Below, in pieces: positions 1-6,936 of a stretch of DNA of 25,380 bases. The number at the start of each line of letters is the position of its first letter. Position 1 is the stretch's first letter. This DNA is from J061 sp003695725 [NCBI: Candidatus Schekmanbacteria bacterium] (GTDB lineage Bacteria; Schekmanbacteria; GWA2-38-11): the NCBI GenBank assembly GCA_003695725.1, contig RFHX01000007.1, positions 1 through 25,380 of the forward strand, read 5' to 3'. The position numbers and the translations under genes are program-made. Below the pieces are notes generated by a model. The model did no database searches. It was not told where the DNA came from and saw only the letters and a program-made list of their open reading frames with translations.

Positions 1-66
1 CAATTGTAGTAGAAAGAAAAAAGAAAAAAGGTTGTTGGACAATTCAATAAATTGTTCAAATTTCTG

Positions 67-93
67 TTGACAAGGTTGAATTTGATTTATAAG
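67..93 (+). promoter_or_regulatory. Candidate sigma70-type promoter of the first operon
   Basis: A perfect TTGACA lies at 67-72 and TATAAG at 88-93. The spacer is 15 bp, shorter than the usual 17. The site is about 80 bases upstream of the first gene and is the best promoter-like match in the 5' gap. Identified by eye only. Confidence 0.4.
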
Positions 94-171
94 TAATCAA
101 AAAGTTTGTGTGGCAATATTTCTTTTTTAACACAGGATTTTTCAGTGGAAAATTTGTGAAAGGAGAGTTAA

Positions 172-1212
172 ATGTCAGAGAAAGATATCATTGAAGATGG
201 CAATAAAATACCACCTCCGAAGGGTGGATTTAGAGTTTTTGACAGTCATATTCATCCCGGTTTTGAAAAAAAGGATATAGAAAAGAGGCCCGGATGTATG
301 CGCCTTTGGATGGCGCGAGACGGAGTTACATCGCAGACTCAGATGGCTTTGCGAATGGCTCTTGGCGATCCAAACCCTACAAAACCTATTACTTCTCCTG
401 ATGAGATTCCTGATTTTGGTGTGCATACATGGATTAAGTTGATGAATGAGAATGGAGTTGAAAAAGCTCTTTTGATGGGTATGGACACTGTTTCTGATCC
501 CCCTTATAACGAGCACTGGAAAGTACCTATGGAATATATCAAGGAGGAATTTCTTGATCCCTATCCTGACCGATTTGTGGCAGTAGCAGGCATCAATCCG
601 AAAGCTGACAAGAGCGAAAAGATAGAAACTGTATATAAGGCAAAAGAGCTTGGTTTCAAGGGTGTGAAGATTCACACTCCAACAGCCGGTTATCCAAATG
701 ACAGGGAACGCTGTTATCCAATCTATGAAAAATGCGTTGAATTAGGCCTCCATGTGGAGATTCATACAGGAGTCGAAGAGATTAGAGGGACAAGAGCCAA
801 GTATCAGGACCCTGTCTATGTCGATGATGTTGCAGTAGACTTTCCTGAATTAAGAATTGTTCAACTCCATTGCGGCGCAATGAATAATCCACGAATGGCA
901 ATTTGGAATGTCATCAGGCATCCAAATGTTTATACCGACATTACAGTGCCCCATCCAATGCTGATGCAGATGAGATATTATATGGACCTGGAACATATAA
1001 GAATGCTTGAACAACTTGTACCGCATAAGGTATTCTTTGGTACCGATTCTCCATTGATTCTTCCAATTTATTCGACAGCCCTTGAGTTTATAAAACTTCT
1101 TCCAATTTCACCTCAGTTCAAAAAAGCTCTGCTCTTTGATAATGCCTACAATTTTTACTGCGGTGATTGGAGAGAAAAGCAGGCACAGAAAAACAAGAAG
1201 GAGGAGAAATGA
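172..1212 (+). CDS. Amidohydrolase-2 family metal-dependent hydrolase (TIM barrel)
   Basis: Likely a cytoplasmic metal-dependent hydrolase or decarboxylase of the amidohydrolase-related family (PF04909 type). The family acts on C-N, C-O or carboxyl groups of small molecules; the substrate here is unknown. Visible ligand residues in order are the HxH of FDSHIHPG (H26, H28), K166 in GVKIHTP, H198 in VEIHTG, H233 in VQLHCG and D292 in FFGTDSP. The 346-residue length fits the family. The ATG at 172 follows an AAAGGAGAG ribosome site by about 6 bases. Its stop overlaps the ATG of the next gene (ATGA), so the two are translationally coupled. That places the hydrolase in the flavoprotein/ferredoxin operon. 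A second, more distant family member sits at 17593-18429. Confidence 0.85.
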   Translation: MSEKDIIEDGNKIPPPKGGFRVFDSHIHPGFEKKDIEKRPGCMRLWMARDGVTSQTQMALRMALGDPNPTKPITSPDEIPDFGVHTWIKLMNENGVEKALLMGMDTVSDPPYNEHWKVPMEYIKEEFLDPYPDRFVAVAGINPKADKSEKIETVYKAKELGFKGVKIHTPTAGYPNDRERCYPIYEKCVELGLHVEIHTGVEEIRGTRAKYQDPVYVDDVAVDFPELRIVQLHCGAMNNPRMAIWNVIRHPNVYTDITVPHPMLMQMRYYMDLEHIRMLEQLVPHKVFFGTDSPLILPIYSTALEFIKLLPISPQFKKALLFDNAYNFYCGDWREKQAQKNKKEEK

Positions 1213-2483
1213 GTTACGATGTTGCCATAATAGGAGCCGGTCCTGCCGGGCTGATGGCCGCTAAGAGAGCGGCTGAAAAGGGATTGAAGACTGTAGTAAT
1301 AGAGAAAAGAAAAGATGTAGGAATGATCAAACGATGCTGTTGTATGAACTTTATCCTCGATGAAGGCTATATGGGAGAGAATGCTGAATACAAAGACAAT
1401 AAAATGATATTTCCAAAAACCGGATTTGAAGTGGGGTACAGAGGCGAAGTCAAACCTGTATATACAAAAATATATCGTTCTCCCTCAGGTTATGAGCTTG
1501 TTTTCAAGAATAGGGATACAGGGAAACCTATCTCCTACCGCTTTGATAAGGGACTTCTTCTAAAAGACCTTTGGAATGAATGCGCTGATAAAGGCGTTAA
1601 AATGGTAGGTGAAACTGCAGCATACAATGCAGAGGATTTAGGCAGCAGTGTTGAAATCAATGTTGTGAGCAAAGGGAAACACGACAAGATCAGCGCCAAG
1701 AAGGCAATAATTGCAGATGGGGTAAATTCTCGGATTTCAGCAGCTGTTGGATTGAATGAAGGACGAACTTATTTTGCAACTGGCTTGGCGATGATATTTG
1801 AGATTGAAGGTGCAGAAAATCATCCTGAAGCAACATGGATTGGACACTTTGGAAGATGCTATTATTCCAATGCTGCAGTGCTGATGGGAATTACACTTGA
1901 AGAAGGGATCGTTGAATTAGTAGCTCTTGGCGGAAAAAACAATATGCCCACTGATATATGCAACAATTTTATGACGAAGGGACGGCTTAAGGACAATTTC
2001 AAGAAAGCAAAGGTAGTCCGCGCAACAGGATGCGCAGCCAAAGCATTTACAGGAATGAAAAAGCCCTACAAGGGAAATTTTATAGCAATAGGGGATTCGG
2101 CTGCCTATGTTGAAGTTGAAACTCAAGGTGCCCTTATGTGCGGATATAAAGCTGTAGAAGCTCTTGTGGATGAATTTGAGGGTAAAAAAGGTTTTGAAAA
2201 ATATACAAAATGGTGGCTGGATTCATTTGAATTTAATGGTGAGGATTTCCTTCAGGTAGCTCAAGGCTATGCCTTGATTCCAACATATACCGATGAGGAG
2301 CTCGATTACCTTTTTTCCATTGGAGCAAAGAAAGAGTTTCCGGGAACTTACAGCCAGTATAAAACACCAAAGCTGATGTGGGAGGCATTTCTTGAAGACC
2401 CTGAAAAGATAAAAAGGGAAAAACCGGAGCTCTATGCGAAGATTGAAAAAAGAACAAGCATAACATTGAAAGGAACATTTTGA
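1209..2483 (+). CDS. Geranylgeranyl-reductase-like FAD flavoprotein, copy 1
   Basis: A 424-residue FAD-dependent oxidoreductase of the geranylgeranyl reductase/FixC group. The N-terminus has the dinucleotide motif GAGPAG (residues 9-14) followed by an acidic strand end (VVIEKRK). The second FAD motif is AIGDSAAYVEVETQGA, about 300 residues in. The family reduces isoprenoid double bonds (ChlP, archaeal GGR) or passes electrons to quinone (FixC). A run of three cysteines, KRCCCM (C43-C45), sits where GGR proteins usually carry a Cys-Gly motif, and it is conserved in the paralogue at 2843. The start is the ATG at 1209, behind GGAGGAG and overlapping the previous stop. An in-frame start at 1167 lies inside the upstream gene and is less likely. 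A ferredoxin gene follows after 12 bases, as FixX follows FixC. Substrate unknown. Confidence 0.82.
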   Translation: MSYDVAIIGAGPAGLMAAKRAAEKGLKTVVIEKRKDVGMIKRCCCMNFILDEGYMGENAEYKDNKMIFPKTGFEVGYRGEVKPVYTKIYRSPSGYELVFKNRDTGKPISYRFDKGLLLKDLWNECADKGVKMVGETAAYNAEDLGSSVEINVVSKGKHDKISAKKAIIADGVNSRISAAVGLNEGRTYFATGLAMIFEIEGAENHPEATWIGHFGRCYYSNAAVLMGITLEEGIVELVALGGKNNMPTDICNNFMTKGRLKDNFKKAKVVRATGCAAKAFTGMKKPYKGNFIAIGDSAAYVEVETQGALMCGYKAVEALVDEFEGKKGFEKYTKWWLDSFEFNGEDFLQVAQGYALIPTYTDEELDYLFSIGAKKEFPGTYSQYKTPKLMWEAFLEDPEKIKREKPELYAKIEKRTSITLKGTF

Positions 2484-2495
2484 GGATAAAAGGAA

Positions 2496-2669
2496 ATGGC
2501 GCCAACTATAGATAAAGAAAAATGTATTGCCTGTGGATGCTGTATTGACGCATGCACACAAGGTGCGTTGGAGTTGCAAGACGATTCAAACGCAGTGGTC
2601 GATGAAGATACCTGTATAGACTGTTATGCCTGCGTTGATATGTGTCCAGTGAGCGCAATAAGCCAATAG
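2496..2669 (+). CDS. Small 2[4Fe-4S] ferredoxin, 57 residues
   Basis: An electron carrier of the clostridial ferredoxin type. Both clusters are complete: C10-x2-C13-x2-C16-x3-C20, then C40-x2-C43-x2-C46-x3-C50-Pro. The Pro that often follows the fourth Cys is Thr in the first cluster. An additional Cys (C15) sits in the first loop. At 57 residues it matches stand-alone bacterial ferredoxins and carries no other domain. The ATG at 2496 follows AAAGGA and lies 12 bases after the flavoprotein stop, so the two are almost certainly co-transcribed. It is the obvious candidate donor for the flavoproteins and for the bilin-reductase-like proteins, a family that uses ferredoxin as reductant. That partnership is inferred. 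Confidence 0.9.
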   Translation: MAPTIDKEKCIACGCCIDACTQGALELQDDSNAVVDEDTCIDCYACVDMCPVSAISQ

Positions 2670-2690
2670 AATTATTTGGAAGTATTCTCT

Positions 2691-2822
2691 AAGCAGGTTG
2701 GGAGGGTAGAAAATAAAAAGGGAAAGTAAGAAAACAATTTCAATCACCTCCCTTTTCTCAAGTGAATATTTCAATCTTTCCCCTTTTAATAAACTAAATC
2801 TGCACCTGCTTTTTTTTATAAT
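2691..2822 (+). promoter_or_regulatory. Structured intergenic region with long-range pairing, T-run and TATAAT
   Basis: The 173-base gap between the ferredoxin and flavoprotein copy 2 holds several complementary arms. AAGCAGGT (2691-2698) pairs with ACCTGCTT (2804-2811), which runs into eight T residues. GGGAGG (2700-2705) pairs with CCTCCC (2747-2752). AAAAGGGAAAG (2716-2726) pairs, with one bulge, with CTTTCCCCTTTT (2776-2787). The last two pairings cross and cannot both form as simple stems. TATAAT at 2817-2822 overlaps the end of the T-run and lies 20 bases before the ATG at 2843. The region may be a terminator, an attenuator, or a terminator followed by an internal promoter. Seen by eye only; no folding was computed. 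Confidence 0.4.
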
Positions 2823-2842
2823 TTTCTTATCACAAATGTTTT

Positions 2843-4096
2843 ATGGTCTATGATATCGCCATAATAGGAGGAGGTCCTGCAGGCCTTGTGGCAGGAATGG
2901 AAAGTGCTTCCAAAGGTGCAAAGGCAATCATTATTGAAAAAAGGAAGAATATAGAAAAGATTACACGCTGCTGCTGTATGCATCTTATTTTAGATGAAGG
3001 ATATATGGGAGAAAGCGTCAGATATGAAAATGATTCCTTCATCTTCCCTAAAAATGGTTTTTCAGTGCCTTATAAAGGAATAATCAAGCCTGTCTATGAT
3101 AAATTTTATGTTTCCCCTTCAGGATATAAGTTGAGATTTCGCTATCCTGAAAAAGACAAGCCCATAGTATTGAAGTTTGATAAAGGGGCTCTTCTCAAAG
3201 GATTATGGAAAGAATGTGAAAAAGTAGGTGTTGAGATGAGAAATGAAACAGTTGCCTATGCAGCTGAAGACAAAGGCAATGAAGTAGAGATAAAAACAGT
3301 CTCACGAAAGAGAAAAGATAGTATCAGGTCAAAAAAGATAATCATTGCCGACGGAGTAAATTCCATTATTGCAGAGAGCCTTGGAATGAATACAGAAAGG
3401 CAGTTTCTAACTACGGCATATTCTATGATTTATGAGATGGAAGGTGTAAAGAAATATGTTGAGGCATCATGGATAGGGCATTTTGGAAGAAAATATTTTT
3501 CCAATGCGCCAGTATTTATGGGAATAGGGCTTAGAGATGGTATTACCGAAGTGGTTTGTGATGCACGGTGTTTGAATGATTTTTTGACTAAAAGCCCCTT
3601 AGCGTATCTTTTTGAGAATGCCATGATAGAGAAGAAAACGGGTTGTTCAATAAAAGTCAGAACGCCAATGAAGAAACCTTTCAAAGGGAATGCAATCGCT
3701 GCCGGTGATTCAGCGGCTTATGTGGAAGTGGAAACACAGGGGGCGATGATGTGCGGTTATAAGGCGGCAAAAGCAGTTTTGGAAGAGCTCGATGGCAAAA
3801 ATGGTTTTGATGAATATAAAAGGTGGTGGCTCAAAGAGTTTGAGTTCAATAGTGACAAGTTTTTTCGTGTAGCTCAAGGATATGCACTGATTCCCACTTA
3901 TACTGACGATGAAATAGATTATCTTTTTTCTCTTGTTCAGGACAGGGTTTTCCCCGGTACTTTCAGCCAGTATAAAACGCCCGAATTGATTTGGTCGGCT
4001 TTTTTAGAATATAAGGATAAAATACGAGAAGAGCGGCCTGAACTTTTTGAAAAGATAAAAAATCTCGACAAAATGAGTCTCAAAGATTCCTTTTGA
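2843..4096 (+). CDS. Geranylgeranyl-reductase-like FAD flavoprotein, copy 2
   Basis: A 417-residue paralogue of the flavoprotein at 1209; more than half of the residues look identical along the whole length. It shares GGGPAG (residues 9-14), the RCCCM triple cysteine (C43-C45), the ILDEGYMGE segment, ASWIGHFGR, the second FAD motif AAGDSAAYVEVETQGA and a conserved C-terminal block (VAQGYALIPTYTD). Because these blocks are shared, the motifs are probably functional. The two copies may handle different substrates or form a heterodimer. No Shine-Dalgarno sequence precedes the ATG, and TATAAT lies 20 bases upstream, so the mRNA may be nearly leaderless. The bilin-reductase-like gene follows after about 20 bases, which suggests a shared transcript. 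Confidence 0.82.
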   Translation: MVYDIAIIGGGPAGLVAGMESASKGAKAIIIEKRKNIEKITRCCCMHLILDEGYMGESVRYENDSFIFPKNGFSVPYKGIIKPVYDKFYVSPSGYKLRFRYPEKDKPIVLKFDKGALLKGLWKECEKVGVEMRNETVAYAAEDKGNEVEIKTVSRKRKDSIRSKKIIIADGVNSIIAESLGMNTERQFLTTAYSMIYEMEGVKKYVEASWIGHFGRKYFSNAPVFMGIGLRDGITEVVCDARCLNDFLTKSPLAYLFENAMIEKKTGCSIKVRTPMKKPFKGNAIAAGDSAAYVEVETQGAMMCGYKAAKAVLEELDGKNGFDEYKRWWLKEFEFNSDKFFRVAQGYALIPTYTDDEIDYLFSLVQDRVFPGTFSQYKTPELIWSAFLEYKDKIREERPELFEKIKNLDKMSLKDSF

Positions 4097-4116
4097 AAAT
4101 ATGAGGAGTAATGATT

Positions 4117-4824
4117 ATGAAATTTTATCTCAATGCCCTTTTTAAAGAAATAGAAAACTCCATTACCCTTGAAGAGATTTTTCCATTTGCGGATTTGACC
4201 GACTTCGAGGCAAAGGGGAAAAACGGAGAAGTCGTTATCAAAGGTGGAGTAAAACACTTTAAAGCTGAAAAGATTGTAAAGATCGCTTACGGCAACTATA
4301 CTATGACTGGTGTTGAAATAAACGGCCTGAGCATAATTCCGCAAGACAATTATGACCTCCCAATATTTGCTTGTAATTTAAGTCATACGCCAAAAGGTAT
4401 CAATATGGATGTGGATTTTTATGGCGTAAAGGATCCGGTTGTAAATTATGATTATCTTGAAAAATATTTTAATCCACTGAAAGAGACATATGATGAGTTT
4501 TTGTCTATGAATAATGTTGAAAGGCTTGAATCTGATTTTTTCTGGTCAAGGACGATGCGTTCTCCTTATTGGATTAAAGGGCTTTGTCCTGCAGACAAAT
4601 CAGAAGAATTCATAAACTTGAGTTTCAAACGTCTTAAACTGTGGCTTGAAATGTATAAAAAGGCAGAACCCATTGATGATGACGATGAAATCACATTGAT
4701 TAAAAGAAGAAAGGAGATGATAAGAAAGATAACAGCAGAAGGTGACCCTGGTAAAGCACGTTATTTCGATAAAATTCTCGAAGACAAAAATATCATTCAA
4801 AGAATAACTGACGCAATGATTTGA
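4117..4824 (+). CDS. Ferredoxin-dependent bilin reductase-like protein, paralogue a
   Basis: A 235-residue protein that I assign to the FDBR superfamily (PcyA, PebS, HY2, RCCR), which reduces linear tetrapyrroles with ferredoxin electrons and no flavin. The key stretch is NYDLPIFACNL followed by MDVDFYG, matching the family pattern YxLPxFxxDIV then a D-x-x-P-like strand. The position of PcyA Asp105 is Asn (N87) and that of PcyA His88 is Gly (G70) or the adjacent N69. The C-terminal GDP motif (D210) at the Asp206 position of PebS is kept. It shares SDFxWxRxxxSPY with the gene at 6167, forming a subtype. The ATG at 4117 is 8 bases from GAGGAG; an ATG at 4111 is too close. It is followed by a membrane-protein gene after 11 bases. 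The call is by pattern recall and would be the least certain of the four on its own. Confidence 0.6.
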   Translation: MKFYLNALFKEIENSITLEEIFPFADLTDFEAKGKNGEVVIKGGVKHFKAEKIVKIAYGNYTMTGVEINGLSIIPQDNYDLPIFACNLSHTPKGINMDVDFYGVKDPVVNYDYLEKYFNPLKETYDEFLSMNNVERLESDFFWSRTMRSPYWIKGLCPADKSEEFINLSFKRLKLWLEMYKKAEPIDDDDEITLIKRRKEMIRKITAEGDPGKARYFDKILEDKNIIQRITDAMI

Positions 4825-4835
4825 GGGAGGATATT

Positions 4836-5537
4836 ATGGACAAAGTTTCAGGAGTCGATTTTAAATCAACCAATCTCGATATTATTCTTGCTATTGCAAT
4901 TACGGGTGGACTCCCTTTTCTCTGCAAGGCACTTTACGACCTAACGGGGGCGCTCTTGCCGATTCTTGTCTATTATGGCTTTTGCTGGGGTATTGCTTTT
5001 TGGAGGAAGGGGACAGCAGATTATTATTGGCCTGAAAAGATGATTACACCACTTTTCGTGATTTTATTTGTTTTAATGATGATACTGATTGCATCTGCTG
5101 CATTTGTAACTCCAATTGCTGAAGGATACGAAAGGTCTTTTAGTTTTTTTATGGGATTTGCTTTTACTCTCGTCGTTTGGTGCACTATCAATGCATTTAG
5201 CGAACAGCTTTTATGGATTTATATATATGATGCTTTTGCAAACCGTTTTGAAAGCAAAGGATTGAAGATATTGGGACATGCTCTTGGCTTGATTTTCTTT
5301 TGGGGTTTCATTGGGCTTATCCATGTAATTTTCTGGACCAAATTTCTTTTAGGAATGGAGCCCGTTTCTCCTTATTTTGCAATATTTATGTTTCTCCAAT
5401 ACCCAATTACCATTGGTTATTTGATTATTTATAGAAAAGGCAGAAGTATGTGGCCCATTGCAATTCTTCATTTCCTGCAGGATATAGGCGGAGTTATTGC
5501 GGCTAAATATTCGATTCTTCCTTACCTCTTTAAATAG
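4836..5537 (+). CDS. CPBP/Abi-like polytopic membrane protein with degenerate motifs
   Basis: A 233-residue inner-membrane protein with about six to seven hydrophobic segments. The spacing resembles the CPBP intramembrane metalloprotease family (type II CAAX endopeptidase-like). The motif positions read SEQLLW (E123, Q124; family EExxxR), GLIHVIFW (H163; family FxxxH) and ILHFLQD (H212, D216; family HxxxN/D). The second Glu and the Arg of motif 1 are missing, so protease activity is doubtful even if the fold is right. A start at ATG 4836 is set by GAGGGAGG at 4823-4830; a TTG at 4821 has no ribosome site. Co-transcribed with its neighbours (gaps of 11 and 10 bases). It could be a membrane anchor or processing factor for the reductase operon. 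Confidence 0.5.
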   Translation: MDKVSGVDFKSTNLDIILAIAITGGLPFLCKALYDLTGALLPILVYYGFCWGIAFWRKGTADYYWPEKMITPLFVILFVLMMILIASAAFVTPIAEGYERSFSFFMGFAFTLVVWCTINAFSEQLLWIYIYDAFANRFESKGLKILGHALGLIFFWGFIGLIHVIFWTKFLLGMEPVSPYFAIFMFLQYPITIGYLIIYRKGRSMWPIAILHFLQDIGGVIAAKYSILPYLFK

Positions 5538-5547
5538 GAGATTTAAT

Positions 5548-6177
5548 ATGCAAGCCCCTGATGTTTCATTGGGAGTAGCGCTTTATGATTATTTACCAAA
5601 TATAGTTTTCGTTATTGGCATTTATTTTGTAATTTCAAGCATCAGAAGAGATATCAACAAATTCCATTATGTGCTTATTTTGATTGCATCTGTTTTTGTT
5701 TTTCTCGCTGGAATGTCTAAAGCTACTTGGAAGCTGATTATTGCGATGGCAGATACAGACATAAGAATTTTGGGTGATATACAATTTCCTCTAATGGGCA
5801 TAGGTTTTTTCATCATCTTTTATGTTTTATTGATGGTGCTCTTGAAAAAGGGAGGAGGGGAAAGCTCATTAAACGCCATTGGCATTGCATCTTCTAAAAA
5901 AATCTTTCTTCCTATGATGATTCTCGGAGGTTTAGGCACCACGATTTGTCTTATTCTTCTATCATTGAGAAGAAAAGCTACAGCCGCTGTGATATTCTTT
6001 GCCCTTGATGTCCTTATGACAACAAGTATGGGCTATGTAGGGAGTAAATTCAATTTGACATCGAATTACGCGGTATTTCTTGAGCAAACCCTCAATGTTT
6101 CATCAAGGATAATATGGGCTATCGGCTGTTATTTTCTTTGGAAGAAAAGTAAACCAATAAATGCTTCTACATCATAG
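5548..6177 (+). CDS. Small polytopic membrane protein of unknown family
   Basis: A 209-residue protein with about six hydrophobic helices (near residues 13-30, 41-58, 79-98, 118-137, 143-160 and 182-198), separated by short charged loops. I recognise no family and see no catalytic motif. The start at 5548 follows AGGAG by 7 bases and lies 10 bases after the CPBP-like gene. An upstream in-frame start at 5497 would overlap that gene and lacks a ribosome site. It is the last gene of the + strand operon and its final 11 bases overlap the convergent gene at 6167. Position suggests a membrane partner of the preceding protein or a transporter subunit; this is inference. Confidence 0.7.
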   Translation: MQAPDVSLGVALYDYLPNIVFVIGIYFVISSIRRDINKFHYVLILIASVFVFLAGMSKATWKLIIAMADTDIRILGDIQFPLMGIGFFIIFYVLLMVLLKKGGGESSLNAIGIASSKKIFLPMMILGGLGTTICLILLSLRRKATAAVIFFALDVLMTTSMGYVGSKFNLTSNYAVFLEQTLNVSSRIIWAIGCYFLWKKSKPINASTS

Positions 6178-6859
6178 CTTCTGCTAATCGTTCTGTAAGT
6201 TCATTGCCAAATACTTTTTGGATAATCGTTTTATCCGGTTCTTTTTCGCGAAGTACCTCGATCATACATTTTTTCCTGTATTCAATTGCTTTTGCCATTT
6301 CCTCGGATACCGGTTTTTCGTTCTGATACATTTGAATCCAAACTTCAAGATATGCATTGATCAAATTGTGCACTTTATCTTCTTTTTCTTTTGCCGCAGG
6401 AGACATAAAGAAGTAGGGTGAAGTCCTTGCTCTCATCCAGGCAAAATCAGAGGGCTTCCATTGGAAGTCTTCAGATTTTCTTGCTTCCATATATACACCA
6501 TTCAACTGCTCATAATATTTATCGATAAAATCTTGATGCTCAACGAGGTCCACAGCAGGATAAAGGTCAACATCGAACTGAATTTTATCAGGCATTTCCA
6601 TATAGTTTATTGCAAATGTAGAAATGTTGTAATTTGTTTCCGGTTTGATGCCTACATTGAAATAGGTCATTCCGGGTGCAACGCTGATTTCTGCAATGGA
6701 AAATTTTTTAATTTTTTCGCCTTTGTAGGCACGGAATATGCCAGCATCTCTTCCATCCAATGCTTTAAAGGTTTCAATGTCTTTAAACTCGTCAATGGGC
6801 TCGAGATTGACTACTTCTGATATCCGTTTAAAGATTTTTTCACTTATTTTTTCTGACAT
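6167..6859 (-). CDS. Ferredoxin-dependent bilin reductase-like protein, paralogue b
   Basis: A 230-residue FDBR-superfamily protein. The central region NYNISTFAINYMEMP leads into FDVDLYPAVD, matching the PcyA strand that ends in D-L-x-P. Asn68 aligns with PcyA His88 (Asn in PebS). Asn85 replaces the catalytic Asp105. The C-terminus PDKTIIQKVFGNELTERL aligns closely with the PcyA end ([20 protein letters not shown] as I recall it), with D209 at the PebS Asp206 position. It shares SDFAWMRARTSPYFF with paralogue a. The start at 6859 has GAGGAG 8 bases upstream; the frame stays open further upstream but without a ribosome site. It is transcribed towards the operon, with an 11-base overlap of the 3' ends, so antisense effects between the two are possible. 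Confidence 0.65.
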   Translation of the reverse strand: MSEKISEKIFKRISEVVNLEPIDEFKDIETFKALDGRDAGIFRAYKGEKIKKFSIAEISVAPGMTYFNVGIKPETNYNISTFAINYMEMPDKIQFDVDLYPAVDLVEHQDFIDKYYEQLNGVYMEARKSEDFQWKPSDFAWMRARTSPYFFMSPAAKEKEDKVHNLINAYLEVWIQMYQNEKPVSEEMAKAIEYRKKCMIEVLREKEPDKTIIQKVFGNELTERLAEAMM

Positions 6860-6936
6860 AATATAACTCCTCGTTAAAAGATTTATAATTACAGCATCCT
6901 TATACATTAAAAAGGTTTGGATTAACAGAAAAATTC

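Noticed and set aside
175-675. Long antisense ORF opposite the first amidohydrolase, and similar ORFs opposite other genes
   Set aside because: Shadows of coding sequence in AT-rich DNA, without motifs or ribosome sites.
1167-1208. Longer N-terminus for flavoprotein 1
   Set aside because: It lies inside the upstream gene, lacks a ribosome site and precedes the normal FAD-motif start MSYDVAIIG.
1209-2669. Calling the flavoprotein-ferredoxin pair fixC-fixX
   Set aside because: FixX is longer and differs in its cluster region, there are no fixA/fixB genes, and the flavoprotein motifs differ; only the arrangement is similar.
4821-4835. TTG start for the CPBP-like gene
   Set aside because: The GAGGGAGG ribosome site lies downstream of it and serves the ATG at 4836.
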